Positions 52,413 through 61,231 of a stretch of 64,000 nucleotides of DNA are shown here, in pieces (position 1 is the stretch's first letter; every line of letters starts with the position of its first letter). The position numbers and the translations under genes are program-made. The notes below the pieces were generated by a model. It ran no database searches, had not been told where the DNA came from, and was given only the letters and a program-made list of their open reading frames with translations. The stretch comes from Thalassomonas sp. RHCl1 (lineage in GTDB: Bacteria > Pseudomonadota > Gammaproteobacteria > Enterobacterales > Alteromonadaceae): NCBI RefSeq assembly GCF_947387555.1, contig NZ_CANDNZ010000009.1, forward strand, positions 124,001 through 188,000. The letters run 5' to 3'.

Positions 52413-52658
52413 TTAGTTTAAGGGGGAGTGATTGCTGCTGTGCACTGTTTCGGCGGATATCACGGCTGCCAGGGTGTTGTTATCTTCCCGGGTAAAATGC
52501 TGTGTTATCTGGGATGCGCGGGTGATTTCCCGGATCTGCTGCTGTTTATCCAGCTCGTAAGCGAACCAGACATTGGCGCTTAAGCACATCAGGCCGATAA
52601 TATACAGATAAATACGTACGCTTAAGTTCGATTCTTTTTGACTTTTGGGTAACGTCAT
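52413..52658 (-). CDS. small single-pass membrane protein (81 aa)
   Basis: The ATG at 52656-52658 has AGAGG eight bases upstream; a longer frame to 52964 has no ribosome binding site. The protein has one membrane segment (about 15-34, YLYIIGLMCLSANVWFAYEL). Before it is a charged tail; after it is a Gln/Arg/Glu-rich helix with QQQIREITRA. I do not recognise a family. Confidence 0.6.
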   Translation of the reverse strand: MTLPKSQKESNLSVRIYLYIIGLMCLSANVWFAYELDKQQQIREITRASQITQHFTREDNNTLAAVISAETVHSSNHSPLN

Positions 52659-52983
52659 CGCTGGTACCTCTGTTGGCTTTACTTCTTTTACGCTTGTTAG
52701 GAAGTGCAGGTTTAAGGCCAATAAACAAGGTGCTTGAGCATATCTGTAATAAGTTGCTGATTTCTCGCTTGCTTTATTTCGTTGTATTTGAGAGAGATAA
52801 ATATTTTCTCCTGTCAGCACCGGCGTTGACAAAAAATGATGGCGGTTTTTGAAAGAATTGGCGAAAACTTTGCCGGAAAAATAATGAAAAAACCGGCGAA
52901 TAAGTCTTGAGGGCGGCAAAAGTATGCCGACTGCAGTGCAGACAAATGCAGGGCGGCATATCATCAGCGACTGATGGTAAAAA
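52659..52983. other. 325-bp region between same-strand genes
   Basis: This gap separates the start of the small membrane protein (52658) from the stop of the thioesterase gene (52984), both leftward. A minus-strand frame runs through it but lacks a start signal, so it reads as untranslated. It probably holds the promoter of the small gene. No structure stands out. Confidence 0.4.
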
Positions 52984-53466
52984 TTATTCCTCTTCGAGGT
53001 AGATCTGCATTTCGTCGCTGATTTGTTTACGCATTTCCATCAGTTTAAGGGCACTTTGATGCTGTTTTTTATCGGCTTCGGTTTCCGGTACCCATTTGGG
53101 AATTTCTATTTTGTGTCCGGTTTCATCCACCGCCACCATGATAACAATGCAATGGGTGGTCAGGCGGCGGTTGAGGGATTTGGGATCGCAGGCATTAACT
53201 TCCAGTGCGATATGCATGGAGGAGGAGCCGGTATAAATGACCTTAGCGGCTACTTCCACCAGGCTGCCGACATGGATCGGGGCCACAAACCGTATGCCGC
53301 CGGCATAGGCGGTGACGCAATAACGGCCACTCCAGCCGGCGGCGCAGGCATAGGCGGCTAAATCTATCCATTTCATTACCGCGCCGCCGTGTACCTTGCC
53401 GCCAAAATTAACATCCTGGGGCTCTGCCAGAAATCTCAGGGTGACGTCTCTTTGTGGCTTTTTCAT
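52984..53466 (-). CDS. acyl-CoA thioesterase (hotdog fold, YciA/BACH-like)
   Basis: This 160-aa protein has the hotdog signature EPQDVNFGGKVHGGAVMKWID with the conserved Asn-x-x-Gly-x-x-His/Gly segment, and the second half AYAGGIRFVAPIHVGSLVEV. It matches the YciA/BACH type that hydrolyses acyl-CoA to free acid and CoA. There is no signal peptide, so it acts in the cytoplasm. The gene stands alone. Confidence 0.9.
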   Translation of the reverse strand: MKKPQRDVTLRFLAEPQDVNFGGKVHGGAVMKWIDLAAYACAAGWSGRYCVTAYAGGIRFVAPIHVGSLVEVAAKVIYTGSSSMHIALEVNACDPKSLNRRLTTHCIVIMVAVDETGHKIEIPKWVPETEADKKQHQSALKLMEMRKQISDEMQIYLEEE

Positions 53467-53684
53467 TTTTTTGTCCTCAGCTTATTACGCACTTTTTATG
53501 CTGTGCCTGTCTTTATTTTAGGTTATTGGCTTTACTTTGTTTTTTGCGTTTTTTTTGTTTTTATATTGGTACTGTTTTTCCGGTTTATTCAGTTTCGTTC
53601 AGCTTCAGTTCAGTTAGCCACAGTTAAGCTATTAATCATACACAGAGAAAGTCTTTATCGACGTTATTGTCTCAGGAGCAAATA

Positions 53685-54263
53685 ATGAACATTATAACCA
53701 AAGCCTTCATAACTATTTCACTGTTAGCGACAGCTGCTAATGCCAGCGCCGGTCATCACAGGGGGGATAGTTTTTATGCCAGGGGCAAAGTGATCGCCGC
53801 TACTCCTATTTACCAAACCGTACGGGTAGAGCATATTCATGACGACAGCTGCTGGCGCCGGGTGAGCCACCACCACAGCAGTTCAGGGCACTATGGCGGC
53901 AATGAAGTCGCGGCGACCGTTGTCGGCGCTGTTATCGGCGGTACTGTTGGTCATGTGTTATTTAAAAAGTCGGATCTTAAAGGGGTCGGTACCGTTGCCG
54001 GGGCAATTATCGGCGGTTCGGTGGGCAATGAAATCGGCCACAGCAATCACAGCTACCGGAAAAGTCGCCACAGTCATAATCATTCGGGCTATCACCATGC
54101 CAGTCACCGCAAGGTGCTGCATTGCAGCCGGGAATATAGCAGTTTTGAAGAAATTAGCGGTTATGAGGTGACTTATAAATACCAGGGGGAAATCTACCAT
54201 ACCCGTACCCGCCATCACCCGGGCAAAAAGATCAAGCTCAGGGTAACTGTGGATCCGGTATAG
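53685..54263 (+). CDS. His-rich glycine-zipper (2TM) surface protein
   Basis: This 192-aa protein starts at ATG 53685 with AGGAG upstream and has a signal peptide (about 1-22). A glycine-zipper 2TM domain (ATVVGAVIGGTVGHVLF and GTVAGAIIGGSVGNEIG) resembles the 17-kDa surface antigen/OmpA-like lipoprotein group. Around it the protein is unusually His-rich (about 21 His, e.g. SHHHSSSGHY and RHSHNHSGYHHASH), which may bind metal. No lipobox is visible. The ordinary family members are much less His-rich. Confidence 0.78.
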   Translation: MNIITKAFITISLLATAANASAGHHRGDSFYARGKVIAATPIYQTVRVEHIHDDSCWRRVSHHHSSSGHYGGNEVAATVVGAVIGGTVGHVLFKKSDLKGVGTVAGAIIGGSVGNEIGHSNHSYRKSRHSHNHSGYHHASHRKVLHCSREYSSFEEISGYEVTYKYQGEIYHTRTRHHPGKKIKLRVTVDPV

Positions 54264-54366
54264 GAGCCGGATTAAATCACTGGAAAATTCAAAAGACTAT
54301 CAGTTCTTTATTTAGCAGGGCCAATCTTTTACACTCAGGTGAGAAGCTCGCGTACAGGTAATATTT

Positions 54367-54714
54367 ATGAGATCCGTTTTACTCTTGATGTTGTTTTTAT
54401 TGGCAAGTTTGTCGCTCGGCCAGCATAAGGCCCAGGCAAATGAGGCGATTAGCAGCTATCAGGTACCAGGGGTTGACTTGCCCTCGGTGGGGGATAAGGC
54501 CAATAAAAAAGAACGTAATAAGAAATCCTCGAGGAAAATTTCCCAGCAGCAGGCGGCACAAAAGGTCAAAAACCGCTATGGCGGCAAAGTACTGAAAGTA
54601 CAAAGCAGCAAGGTTAACGGCCAGGCCGGCTATAAGGTCAAACTGTTAAAAAAAGACGGTCATATTATTTCCGTGCTGGTAGATGGTTCCTCGGGGAAGA
54701 TAAAGGGAAATTAA
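54367..54714 (+). CDS. PepSY domain periplasmic protein
   Basis: This 115-aa protein has a signal peptide (about 1-24, ending AQA). A PepSY domain follows, with ISQQQAAQKVKNRYGGKVLK, then KVKLLKKDGHIISVLVDGSSGKI. PepSY proteins often inhibit peptidases or modulate sensor kinases. It is the first gene of a three-gene unit with the response regulator (3 bp downstream) and kinase, so it probably tunes that pathway from the periplasm. Confidence 0.88.
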   Translation: MRSVLLLMLFLLASLSLGQHKAQANEAISSYQVPGVDLPSVGDKANKKERNKKSSRKISQQQAAQKVKNRYGGKVLKVQSSKVNGQAGYKVKLLKKDGHIISVLVDGSSGKIKGN

Positions 54715-54717
54715 ACT

Positions 54718-55398
54718 ATGCGTTTGTTGTTGGTTGAAGATGATCTTGCCTTGCAGGCAAATTTGCAGGGCCAGCTGGTCAGCGCCGGATATTCGGTGGA
54801 TGTGGCCGGTGATGGCGAAGAAGGTTTGTTTAAAGGGCGGGAATACCCCTATGATGCCGCGATTATTGATGTCGGCTTGCCTAAATTAGACGGCATCAGT
54901 TTGATCAAAACCTTGCGTAAGCTTGACAAGTCTTATCCGATTATTGTGCTGACGGCAAGAGATCATTGGCAGGATAAGGTCTCGGGATTGGATGCCGGCG
55001 CCGATGATTATTTAACTAAACCCTTTCAGAGTGAAGAATTGCTGGCGCGGTTAAATGCCCTGATCCGCCGCTCGGTGGGGCAGGCCAGCCCGGTGATTGA
55101 AAATGGTCCGCTGCGCCTGAATACCTCCAGTGCCCAGGTATGGGTGAATGAACAGTTGATCACTTTAACCAGTTATGAATACAAGCTATTGGAATATCTG
55201 GCCCTGCATCCGGAGCAGGTGAAATCAAAAACCGAGCTTACCGAGCATATTTATGATCAGGACTTTGATCTCGACTCTAATGTCATTGAAGTTTTTGTCA
55301 GGCGCTTAAGGAAAAAACTCGATCCCGGCGCCGAATATGGCTTTATTGAAACGCTGCGGGGGCAGGGCTATAAGCTCAAGGTTTTTGACAATAAATGA
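54718..55398 (+). CDS. OmpR/PhoP-family response regulator
   Basis: This 226-aa protein has a receiver domain with the phospho-acceptor Asp51 (AIIDVGLPKLDG) and Lys101 (TKPFQ). A C-terminal winged helix follows, with EYKLLEYLALHPEQV and VIEVFVRRLRKKL ending in RGQGYKL. It is closest in pattern to PhoP/QseB-like regulators. It overlaps the kinase start (ATGA), so they are coupled. Confidence 0.94.
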   Translation: MRLLLVEDDLALQANLQGQLVSAGYSVDVAGDGEEGLFKGREYPYDAAIIDVGLPKLDGISLIKTLRKLDKSYPIIVLTARDHWQDKVSGLDAGADDYLTKPFQSEELLARLNALIRRSVGQASPVIENGPLRLNTSSAQVWVNEQLITLTSYEYKLLEYLALHPEQVKSKTELTEHIYDQDFDLDSNVIEVFVRRLRKKLDPGAEYGFIETLRGQGYKLKVFDNK

Positions 55399-56798
55399 GT
55401 AAGTACTTGCCTGAACTTTCGTCCTTACTTCCCTGGAAACTCAAGTCACTAAAAGCGCGGTTAAGGCTCAGTGCTTTGCTGATCATAGTGCTGGTATTGC
55501 CCCTGATCGGGGTAACCCTTAACAGTGCCTTTGAAGCCCAGATCAAGAGTGCCATCCATAATGAACTGGCTGCCTACAGTTACTCCATCTTAGCGGTGGC
55601 GGAAGTGGAGCAGCAGGATTTACTGATGCCGGAGCAGTTACTGGAAAACCAGTTTAATGTGATTGAGTCTGGTTTATACGCGCTGATCACTAAGGGGCTG
55701 GCTGAGGGGGAAGATAAACAGCAAGCTGCCCGACAGGAAATACTATGGCTATCTAACTCCTTGCTGGGGCTGGATATTCCTTATGTTTTTCCGCAGCCGG
55801 CATTAGGCCAGTCTTTGTCTGAGGAAATTTACCTTAACGGTGAACAACATTTAATTTACAGCTTTAGCGCCAGTTTTAGCGATGGCGAGCAAGCTTTTCC
55901 CGTGACTATTCATATCATTAAAAACCAGGCGGATCTGCTGGTGATCACCGGGCAGTTTAAACGCCAGTTGTGGCTGTGGCTGCTGGTGTTGATGGCCCTG
56001 TTGCTGCTGATCCAAATGAGCTGGTTAAACTGGACCTTAAAACCCCTGCATATCTTAAAAGGAGAATTGCAGTCGGTGGAGCAGGGCAAAACCGATCAGC
56101 TCCAGGCGCGTTATCCGCTGGAGCTGGAGCAAGTGGCCAGCCAGCTGAACTTATTATTGCACACGGAGCAAAATCAAAGGCAAAGGTATCGTAATGCCTT
56201 GTCCGACCTGGCCCATAGCCTAAAAACGCCGCTGGCGGTGATGCAAAGCCAGGCACAATTACCCGAGGTTTTTAATGAGCAACTCGCTGTGATTAACCGC
56301 ACCATAGAGCATCAGCTCAAGCGGGCGCAAAGTGCCGGGGAGTCTTCCTGGCACCTGGGTATTTTGATCAAACCGGTTGCCCTCAAGTTGGTCTCTGCCC
56401 TGGAGAAAATTTACCGCCATAAAAATCTGAGCATTTCGGTCCTGGTGGATGAGGATGTGCTCTTTAAAGGGGATGAAGCCGACCTGATGGAATTGCTGGG
56501 CAATATGCTCGATAACGCCTGTAAAGCGGCAAAGCATAAGGTGGTTATCCGGGGGAGTGCCAGTGAAGGACAATTGGTGATCAAGGTGGAAGATGACGGC
56601 CTGGGTATCAGTGAAGATCAGCGGGAAAAGGTGCTTAACCGCGGCACCCGGGCGGATACTTATGAGCAGGGACATGGCATAGGGCTGGCAATTATCCGGG
56701 ATATAGTGGCCAGCTATCAGGGGCAGGTGTTAATTGAGCAGTCGGTTGAACTTGGCGGCGCCAGCTTTAGCTTATGCTTTAATGAGAAAAACAAATAA
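55395..56798 (+). CDS. PhoQ-like sensor histidine kinase
   Basis: This 467-aa kinase has two membrane segments (about 28-44 and 190-208) framing a periplasmic sensor domain. It continues with HAMP (about 209-262), an H-box with NALSDLAHSLKTPLAVMQ (His274) and a HATPase domain ending in GHGIGLAIIRDIVASYQG. The SLKTPLAV motif is the PhoQ/QseC-like type. The acidic periplasmic stretch seen in Salmonella PhoQ is not obvious. The PepSY gene two positions upstream probably modulates it. Confidence 0.92.
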   Translation: MSKYLPELSSLLPWKLKSLKARLRLSALLIIVLVLPLIGVTLNSAFEAQIKSAIHNELAAYSYSILAVAEVEQQDLLMPEQLLENQFNVIESGLYALITKGLAEGEDKQQAARQEILWLSNSLLGLDIPYVFPQPALGQSLSEEIYLNGEQHLIYSFSASFSDGEQAFPVTIHIIKNQADLLVITGQFKRQLWLWLLVLMALLLLIQMSWLNWTLKPLHILKGELQSVEQGKTDQLQARYPLELEQVASQLNLLLHTEQNQRQRYRNALSDLAHSLKTPLAVMQSQAQLPEVFNEQLAVINRTIEHQLKRAQSAGESSWHLGILIKPVALKLVSALEKIYRHKNLSISVLVDEDVLFKGDEADLMELLGNMLDNACKAAKHKVVIRGSASEGQLVIKVEDDGLGISEDQREKVLNRGTRADTYEQGHGIGLAIIRDIVASYQGQVLIEQSVELGGASFSLCFNEKNK

Positions 56799-56955
56799 TA
56801 ACAAGTCTTTAAGTCTGGTTCTGATCAGTGTCGATTTTTTGATGCTTATTTGCCTGCTTTAATGGCTGATGATGCTATATATCCCCCTGAAGGCTAATTT
56901 TTGATCTGGTTGGGTATAATTACAGTTACCACCTTGATTACCCGGAGCTGCGCTG

Positions 56956-57741
56956 TTGAAAATCAACCGCTCGCTGTTATGGTTATGCTGTTTTTTTATC
57001 AGCAATTTTGCTTTGGCAAAAGAGTTAAGGCTTTGCTATGAAACTGAAAGCTTTCAGATCCTTAGTACGACCGGCGGTGAATCTACTCTGATAAGCGGCA
57101 ATATCTTCATTGATAAAGTAAGTCAAGCGGTGGAGAGTGCCGGGTTTAAGGCGGTTTTTTATCGCCGCTCCTGGGGGCGTTGCATCCAGGATTTAATCTC
57201 GGGTGAAAACGATGTTATTTTCCCCACCGTCTGGATGAAAGAGCGTGATAAATGGGGGCGCTTTCCCCGTGATAAGCAAGGCAGGCTTGATAACAGCCGT
57301 GCGATTCGAAAGGCCATTTACCGGGTTTATACTCCGGCCAATAGCCGGCTCAGTTGGGACGGAAAGCAGTTTTCTGCTTTATCTTCAGGTATAGGGGCGC
57401 CTTATGGTTATGTGGTTTACCATATGCTAAAAAAAGGCGGGTTTTTAAGTCCGATGGACTTGAGCGTCGAAGAGGGCTTTAAAATGTTGGCATTAAACCG
57501 GCTTGACGGTTATGTGATTGAAGAGCAGGTCGGCGATGAACTTATTGAAAGGGAGCAATATCAGGGGAAAATTACCGCTTTGCCGCTAGCCTTTCATATC
57601 GGCTATTTTCACCTCTTGCTGTCGCACCGGTTCTATCGCCGTGACCCCGCAGGAGCCGAGAAGATCTGGAATGAGTTAAAGGCGACTGTGCCCTTTACAT
57701 GGCAGCCACATTCCCCGCTTAGACAAGATTGGTTGCAATAA
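56956..57741 (+). CDS. periplasmic solute-binding-like protein (SBP_bac_3), orphan
   Basis: This 261-aa protein starts at TTG with GGAG about nine bases upstream. A signal peptide (about 1-21) precedes the mature sequence KELRLCYETESFQ. It contains GVND-like VIFPTVWMKERDKWGRFPRD and closes with RDPAGAEKIWNELKA. No transporter genes are adjacent, so it is a stand-alone binding protein. A hairpin terminator follows. Confidence 0.78.
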   Translation: MKINRSLLWLCCFFISNFALAKELRLCYETESFQILSTTGGESTLISGNIFIDKVSQAVESAGFKAVFYRRSWGRCIQDLISGENDVIFPTVWMKERDKWGRFPRDKQGRLDNSRAIRKAIYRVYTPANSRLSWDGKQFSALSSGIGAPYGYVVYHMLKKGGFLSPMDLSVEEGFKMLALNRLDGYVIEEQVGDELIEREQYQGKITALPLAFHIGYFHLLLSHRFYRRDPAGAEKIWNELKATVPFTWQPHSPLRQDWLQ

Positions 57742-57775
57742 CATTAAGCCAGATAAGCTCATGACTTATGTCTTG

Positions 57776-57809
57776 ATGACACCGTTCAAATGAGTGTTGG
57801 TGTCATTTT
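57776..57809 (+). terminator. terminator of the binding-protein gene
   Basis: ATGACACC (57776-57783) and GGTGTCAT (57799-57806) form an 8-bp stem followed by a short T-run. It overlaps a hydrophobic 72-codon frame, which argues against that frame being a gene. Confidence 0.6.
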
Positions 57810-58192
57810 GACACTGCTCTGGCTGTCAAAATGTCCCCTGATAATCCGGCAGCTGTGGTTTAATCCGGAATTTTCGGCGTTATTGTCGGCTATTTTGATG
57901 AGCTTTATAGGCTGTACTGCATTTTTATTTGTGTTTTTATCTTGTTTTTCAATTTCTTATCTTGTGTTTTTCTTTTTTGAATTCCGGCTGGAATATTTAT
58001 TGTCCTAATGACGTTTGAAAATTAAAGAACTTAGCCTTTGATGTGAGTGACAAGAGAGTTTTCTCCGTAAGTTATTGTTATATACTTATAAAGTTGAGTT
58101 GGCATCAAGCTTGTATTACTAGGTACAAAACGGGTTAACAAGTTGTCAGACGGTTAACCGGACAAGTAAATTTGAGCATAGAGGCCATAAAA
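57810..58192. other. 383-bp upstream region of a small membrane protein
   Basis: The region contains a hydrophobic open frame (57790-58008) with no ribosome binding site that starts inside the preceding terminator. The last part is A/T-rich, probably promoter sequence, with GAGG at 58181-58184 ahead of the start at 58193. No other feature is clear. Confidence 0.4.
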
Positions 58193-58426
58193 ATGAATAA
58201 GCAATTTGATTTAGAAAAAATGTTAAAGATCAGTAATGTTGTCTTTTGGTCTGCTCTTGGGGTTACTTTACTGTCATTGTTTGCTGTTTATGGTTTTTAT
58301 GAGTATCTGAGCATCGGCCAGCAAGTTGCTTTACATATTGCAACCATCATCTTTGCTGGTGTATTTAAACTGGGTTATGTCTTACGTCTGGTTGCTCAGA
58401 AAGAATTAGGCCTTGCTGTCAGATAA
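58193..58426 (+). CDS. small two-helix membrane protein (77 aa)
   Basis: The ATG at 58193 is supported by GAGG eight bases upstream. The protein has two membrane segments (about 13-35 and 42-65) with a short loop (EYLSIGQQ) and a basic C-terminal tail. The N-terminus MNKQFDLEKMLKIS is charged and cytoplasmic. Similar short two-helix proteins recur in Shewanella-like genomes, but I cannot name a function. Confidence 0.7.
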   Translation: MNKQFDLEKMLKISNVVFWSALGVTLLSLFAVYGFYEYLSIGQQVALHIATIIFAGVFKLGYVLRLVAQKELGLAVR

Positions 58427-58493
58427 AGCGGGCCGATAAGGGGGCTGATGAAAACTGCTTTGTTATTTTATCGGCACATTTTGCTTAAAAATT

Positions 58494-58603
58494 AATTTTT
58501 GATGTTCGAGCCTCAGTATTTTTAATCGTCAGCTTTTGTTTGAATAATAATTTTTGATGCTCGAGTCCCAGTATTTTTCCCAGCAGTTTTTGTTTAAATA
58601 TTC
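58494..58603. repeat. imperfect 55-bp tandem duplication
   Basis: Two copies start with AATTTTTGATG(T/C)TCGAG, at 58494 and 58549. Both continue with a (C)CAGTATTTTT segment and a TTTTGTTT(G/A)AATA end. They lie in a 346-bp non-coding stretch between two genes. The divergence between copies suggests an old duplication. Confidence 0.65.
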
Positions 58604-58772
58604 ATTATTCATGTCTGTCAGCGGCAGTTTTCACCAGCGATGATTGTCGCTTTACTAATGCCCCGGATAAATTTGTTAACCCCGAAGCTTATCATTGCCC
58701 GGTTTGCGCTGGCATCGGAGCTAAACTACAGTTAATCAAATCAAAGGTTAACCGCCAAAGCCGGGGGAAGAT

Positions 58773-59528
58773 ATGAATGTTTCCTTGAGTTGTCACCGCA
58801 TGAAAACTTTATTCTTATGGAGTTTTTGCTTTATCTGCTTCTTCGCCATGGCTCAGGTATCGGCACAAAGTAAAAATACCCGGGGCGGTTTTTTAGACTT
58901 TAATCTTTACCCCCATTTAACCGATGTTGACACTGACAGCGTATTCACCTTAAATGCCGCAGCTAAGCTCAGATACAGGTTTTCTTACTTCAGCCTGCTT
59001 AACTTTTACAGCCAAGACGGCAGCGGTAGTTTAGGAGATGCCGATGCTTTTTATACCGAGCAGAATATCCGCTGGCAAATCAGTGAAAGTTCACCGCTGG
59101 ATCTCACCTTGCAAATGAATTTAAGAACCGGAGAGGATAATGACAGGCACAGGTTGGGTATCCGCTGGCGCTTGAGTGATACTTCGTTTTTGCAGGATTT
59201 TTTCAAAAGTATTCATTTGAAGTATTCCATTAACTGGCATGCGGTGCAGTTTGATCATGAAGATCCTTATATCTGGCAGCTGGAGCATTCCTTTATGATG
59301 AAATTTCCCTATATCAGCGATCGCCTTTACCTGTCGGGGTTTGCCGATCATATCTTTAATCAGGATCTGCCTTCAACGATCCCGGCCAATCCCGTGGTGA
59401 TGGAAGCCCAGTTGGGTTACCGCCTGGTGGAGAATTTCTTTATTGTCAGTGAATACCGTATCAACCAGTACCGCCGCTCGGACGTTAATAACCTGGCCAT
59501 TGGTCTGCAATACAAGTTTATCTGGTAA
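58773..59528 (+). CDS. predicted outer-membrane beta-barrel or surface protein (251 aa)
   Basis: A GGGGGA Shine-Dalgarno sequence supports ATG 58773. A signal peptide (about 10-32, ending VSA) is followed by beta-rich sequence alternating polar and aromatic residues (LRYRFSYFSLLNFYSQ, YSINWHAVQFDH) and a C-terminal LQYKFIW that ends in an aromatic residue. No lipobox or known domain is visible. It is probably an outer-membrane protein of unknown function. Confidence 0.62.
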   Translation: MNVSLSCHRMKTLFLWSFCFICFFAMAQVSAQSKNTRGGFLDFNLYPHLTDVDTDSVFTLNAAAKLRYRFSYFSLLNFYSQDGSGSLGDADAFYTEQNIRWQISESSPLDLTLQMNLRTGEDNDRHRLGIRWRLSDTSFLQDFFKSIHLKYSINWHAVQFDHEDPYIWQLEHSFMMKFPYISDRLYLSGFADHIFNQDLPSTIPANPVVMEAQLGYRLVENFFIVSEYRINQYRRSDVNNLAIGLQYKFIW

Positions 59529-59552
59529 AGTCGCGGGCCTGGTTGGTATTAT

Positions 59553-61022
59553 TTAGATAATAATAGAAGAAACCCGGTTTCGTCCCTGCTCTTTAGATTG
59601 GTACAGGGCCATATCAGAAATACTCAACAATTCGGTAAAACTCGGCTCACCGTTTTCTGTGGTGGCAACACCGATACTGATGGTAAAGTTTACCTTGTTG
59701 TCCTGAAACGCCAACTCGGTAGCGGCCACTTTTTCCCGGATACGTTCGGCGATTTCCATAGCAAGGTCGTGACCGGTTTCCGGTAACATTAACACGAATT
59801 CTTCACCGCCCCAGCGCGCCACCAGATCTGTGATCCGGGTGGAATCTTGCAAAATATTGGCGATGCTTTTCAATACCTTGTCGCCAATGTCATGGCCAAA
59901 GCTGTCATTGATTATTTTGAAATGATCCAGATCTAACATCAAAATTGAAATTGGGCGCGAAGCTCTCAGGGATCTTGGCCATTCCAACGCCACTCTTTCC
60001 AGTAATTTTCTCCGGTTGGCCAAACCTGTGAGATCGTCCTGAAATACCTGCTCCTTTAGCTGTATTTCTAATAATTTACGCTCTTCAATTTCTTTTTCCA
60101 GTAGCAGGGATTTTTGCTCCAGGGCCTTATTTTGCGCGGTGAGAGTGTGGTTAAGGGACAGGTATAAGGCACACATCAGGGCAAATCCCAGGGCGGTAAT
60201 GATGGCTATGGTCATTAGCGTCTGGTATTTACTGGGACGCCACATGTCTTGCTCTAAGCTGATCCATTTGCTAATAAATTGCTGTTTTTGCCCGGGTGGC
60301 ATAGCCGCCAGGACTTTATCGAGGATGGGGATCAAAGGGCTAAGCTCGCTACGCACGGCAAAGGCAAGCTGGTAGGTATAATCTATCTCCCCGGAAACCC
60401 GCAAATTGGTGAGTTTTAATGCCTGTATCTGATAGCTGGCGGTACCCAGGTTGAGCAGCATGGCATCTGCGCTGCCAAAGGAAAGTTTCTGCAGGGCTTC
60501 TGCGGTGGAACGGGCATAAACCAGGTTGATTTTATCGCTAAACTGCTCCAGGTATTCATTGACGCCAAACCCATAAACAGTGATCAACGTCAGGCCATAT
60601 AGATCTTTCAGGGAGAGTTGTCGGTTAATATCATTGCGGGTGAGGATCACCACCGGCAGGTATAGATAAGGCTGGCTGAAGGTCAGGTATTTATCCCGTT
60701 GTGTGGTTTGACTGGCGACAGTGAGCAGATCTGCTGTCCCGGCATTGAGGTGGTCTTGTGCCTGTTTCCAACTATGGGTTGGCACCTCAACCAGTTCAAT
60801 TGCTAACACATCCAGGCAGTAACCGAGTATGTCCTGGGAAATTCCCATCAGCTCCCCCCGGGAATTGCGAAATTCGAACGGGGCATAGTCGGGATCACCG
60901 GCAATACGAATTTTTGGATGTTGCTGTAGCCAGGCCTGCTCATCCGCGGTGAGGTTAACAACATTGGCACTTACCGGGGCAGCGAGCAGGAAAATGATGA
61001 CTAACAGGGGAACAAATAACAT
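59553..61022 (-). CDS. diguanylate cyclase with periplasmic SBP_bac_3 sensor
   Basis: This 489-aa protein has a signal or anchor segment (about 3-19). A periplasmic solute-binding domain (about 25-250) starts LRIAGDPDYAPFEFRN-like (seen as IRIAGDPDYAPFEFRNS). A membrane segment (about 265-285), a short coiled linker and a GGDEF domain (about 325-489) with intact site ARWGGEEFVLMLPETG follow. RITD upstream fits the inhibitory site. It couples ligand binding in the periplasm to c-di-GMP synthesis. Confidence 0.92.
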   Translation of the reverse strand: MLFVPLLVIIFLLAAPVSANVVNLTADEQAWLQQHPKIRIAGDPDYAPFEFRNSRGELMGISQDILGYCLDVLAIELVEVPTHSWKQAQDHLNAGTADLLTVASQTTQRDKYLTFSQPYLYLPVVILTRNDINRQLSLKDLYGLTLITVYGFGVNEYLEQFSDKINLVYARSTAEALQKLSFGSADAMLLNLGTASYQIQALKLTNLRVSGEIDYTYQLAFAVRSELSPLIPILDKVLAAMPPGQKQQFISKWISLEQDMWRPSKYQTLMTIAIITALGFALMCALYLSLNHTLTAQNKALEQKSLLLEKEIEERKLLEIQLKEQVFQDDLTGLANRRKLLERVALEWPRSLRASRPISILMLDLDHFKIINDSFGHDIGDKVLKSIANILQDSTRITDLVARWGGEEFVLMLPETGHDLAMEIAERIREKVAATELAFQDNKVNFTISIGVATTENGEPSFTELLSISDMALYQSKEQGRNRVSSIII

Positions 61023-61092
61023 CTTTTACATCCAAACCTAGATTCTATTCACTATAGCCCAAGGCGTATTTCCTTGCGAAAGTGATTAATCC

Positions 61093-61122
61093 TTGTACTT
61101 GTCTTGGCGGCATAGGTATAAT
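61093..61122 (+). promoter_or_regulatory. candidate promoter for dbpA
   Basis: TTGTAC (61093-61098) and a perfect -10 TATAAT (61117-61122) are separated by 18 bp. They lie about 110 bp upstream of the TTG start at 61232. The -35 match is only moderate. Confidence 0.45.
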
Positions 61123-61231
61123 CGCCGGCTCATTTTCGCTACTGCGCTGCGTCGGTTTACAGCTCTGCTTTGTTGCTGTGTGCCGCTACCGTCTTTAGTG
61201 CTTAAACCGTGCCCCGAACAGGATCTTTATT

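Noticed and set aside
57790-58008. 72-codon hydrophobic open frame
   Set aside because: No ribosome binding site, and its start lies inside the preceding intrinsic terminator.
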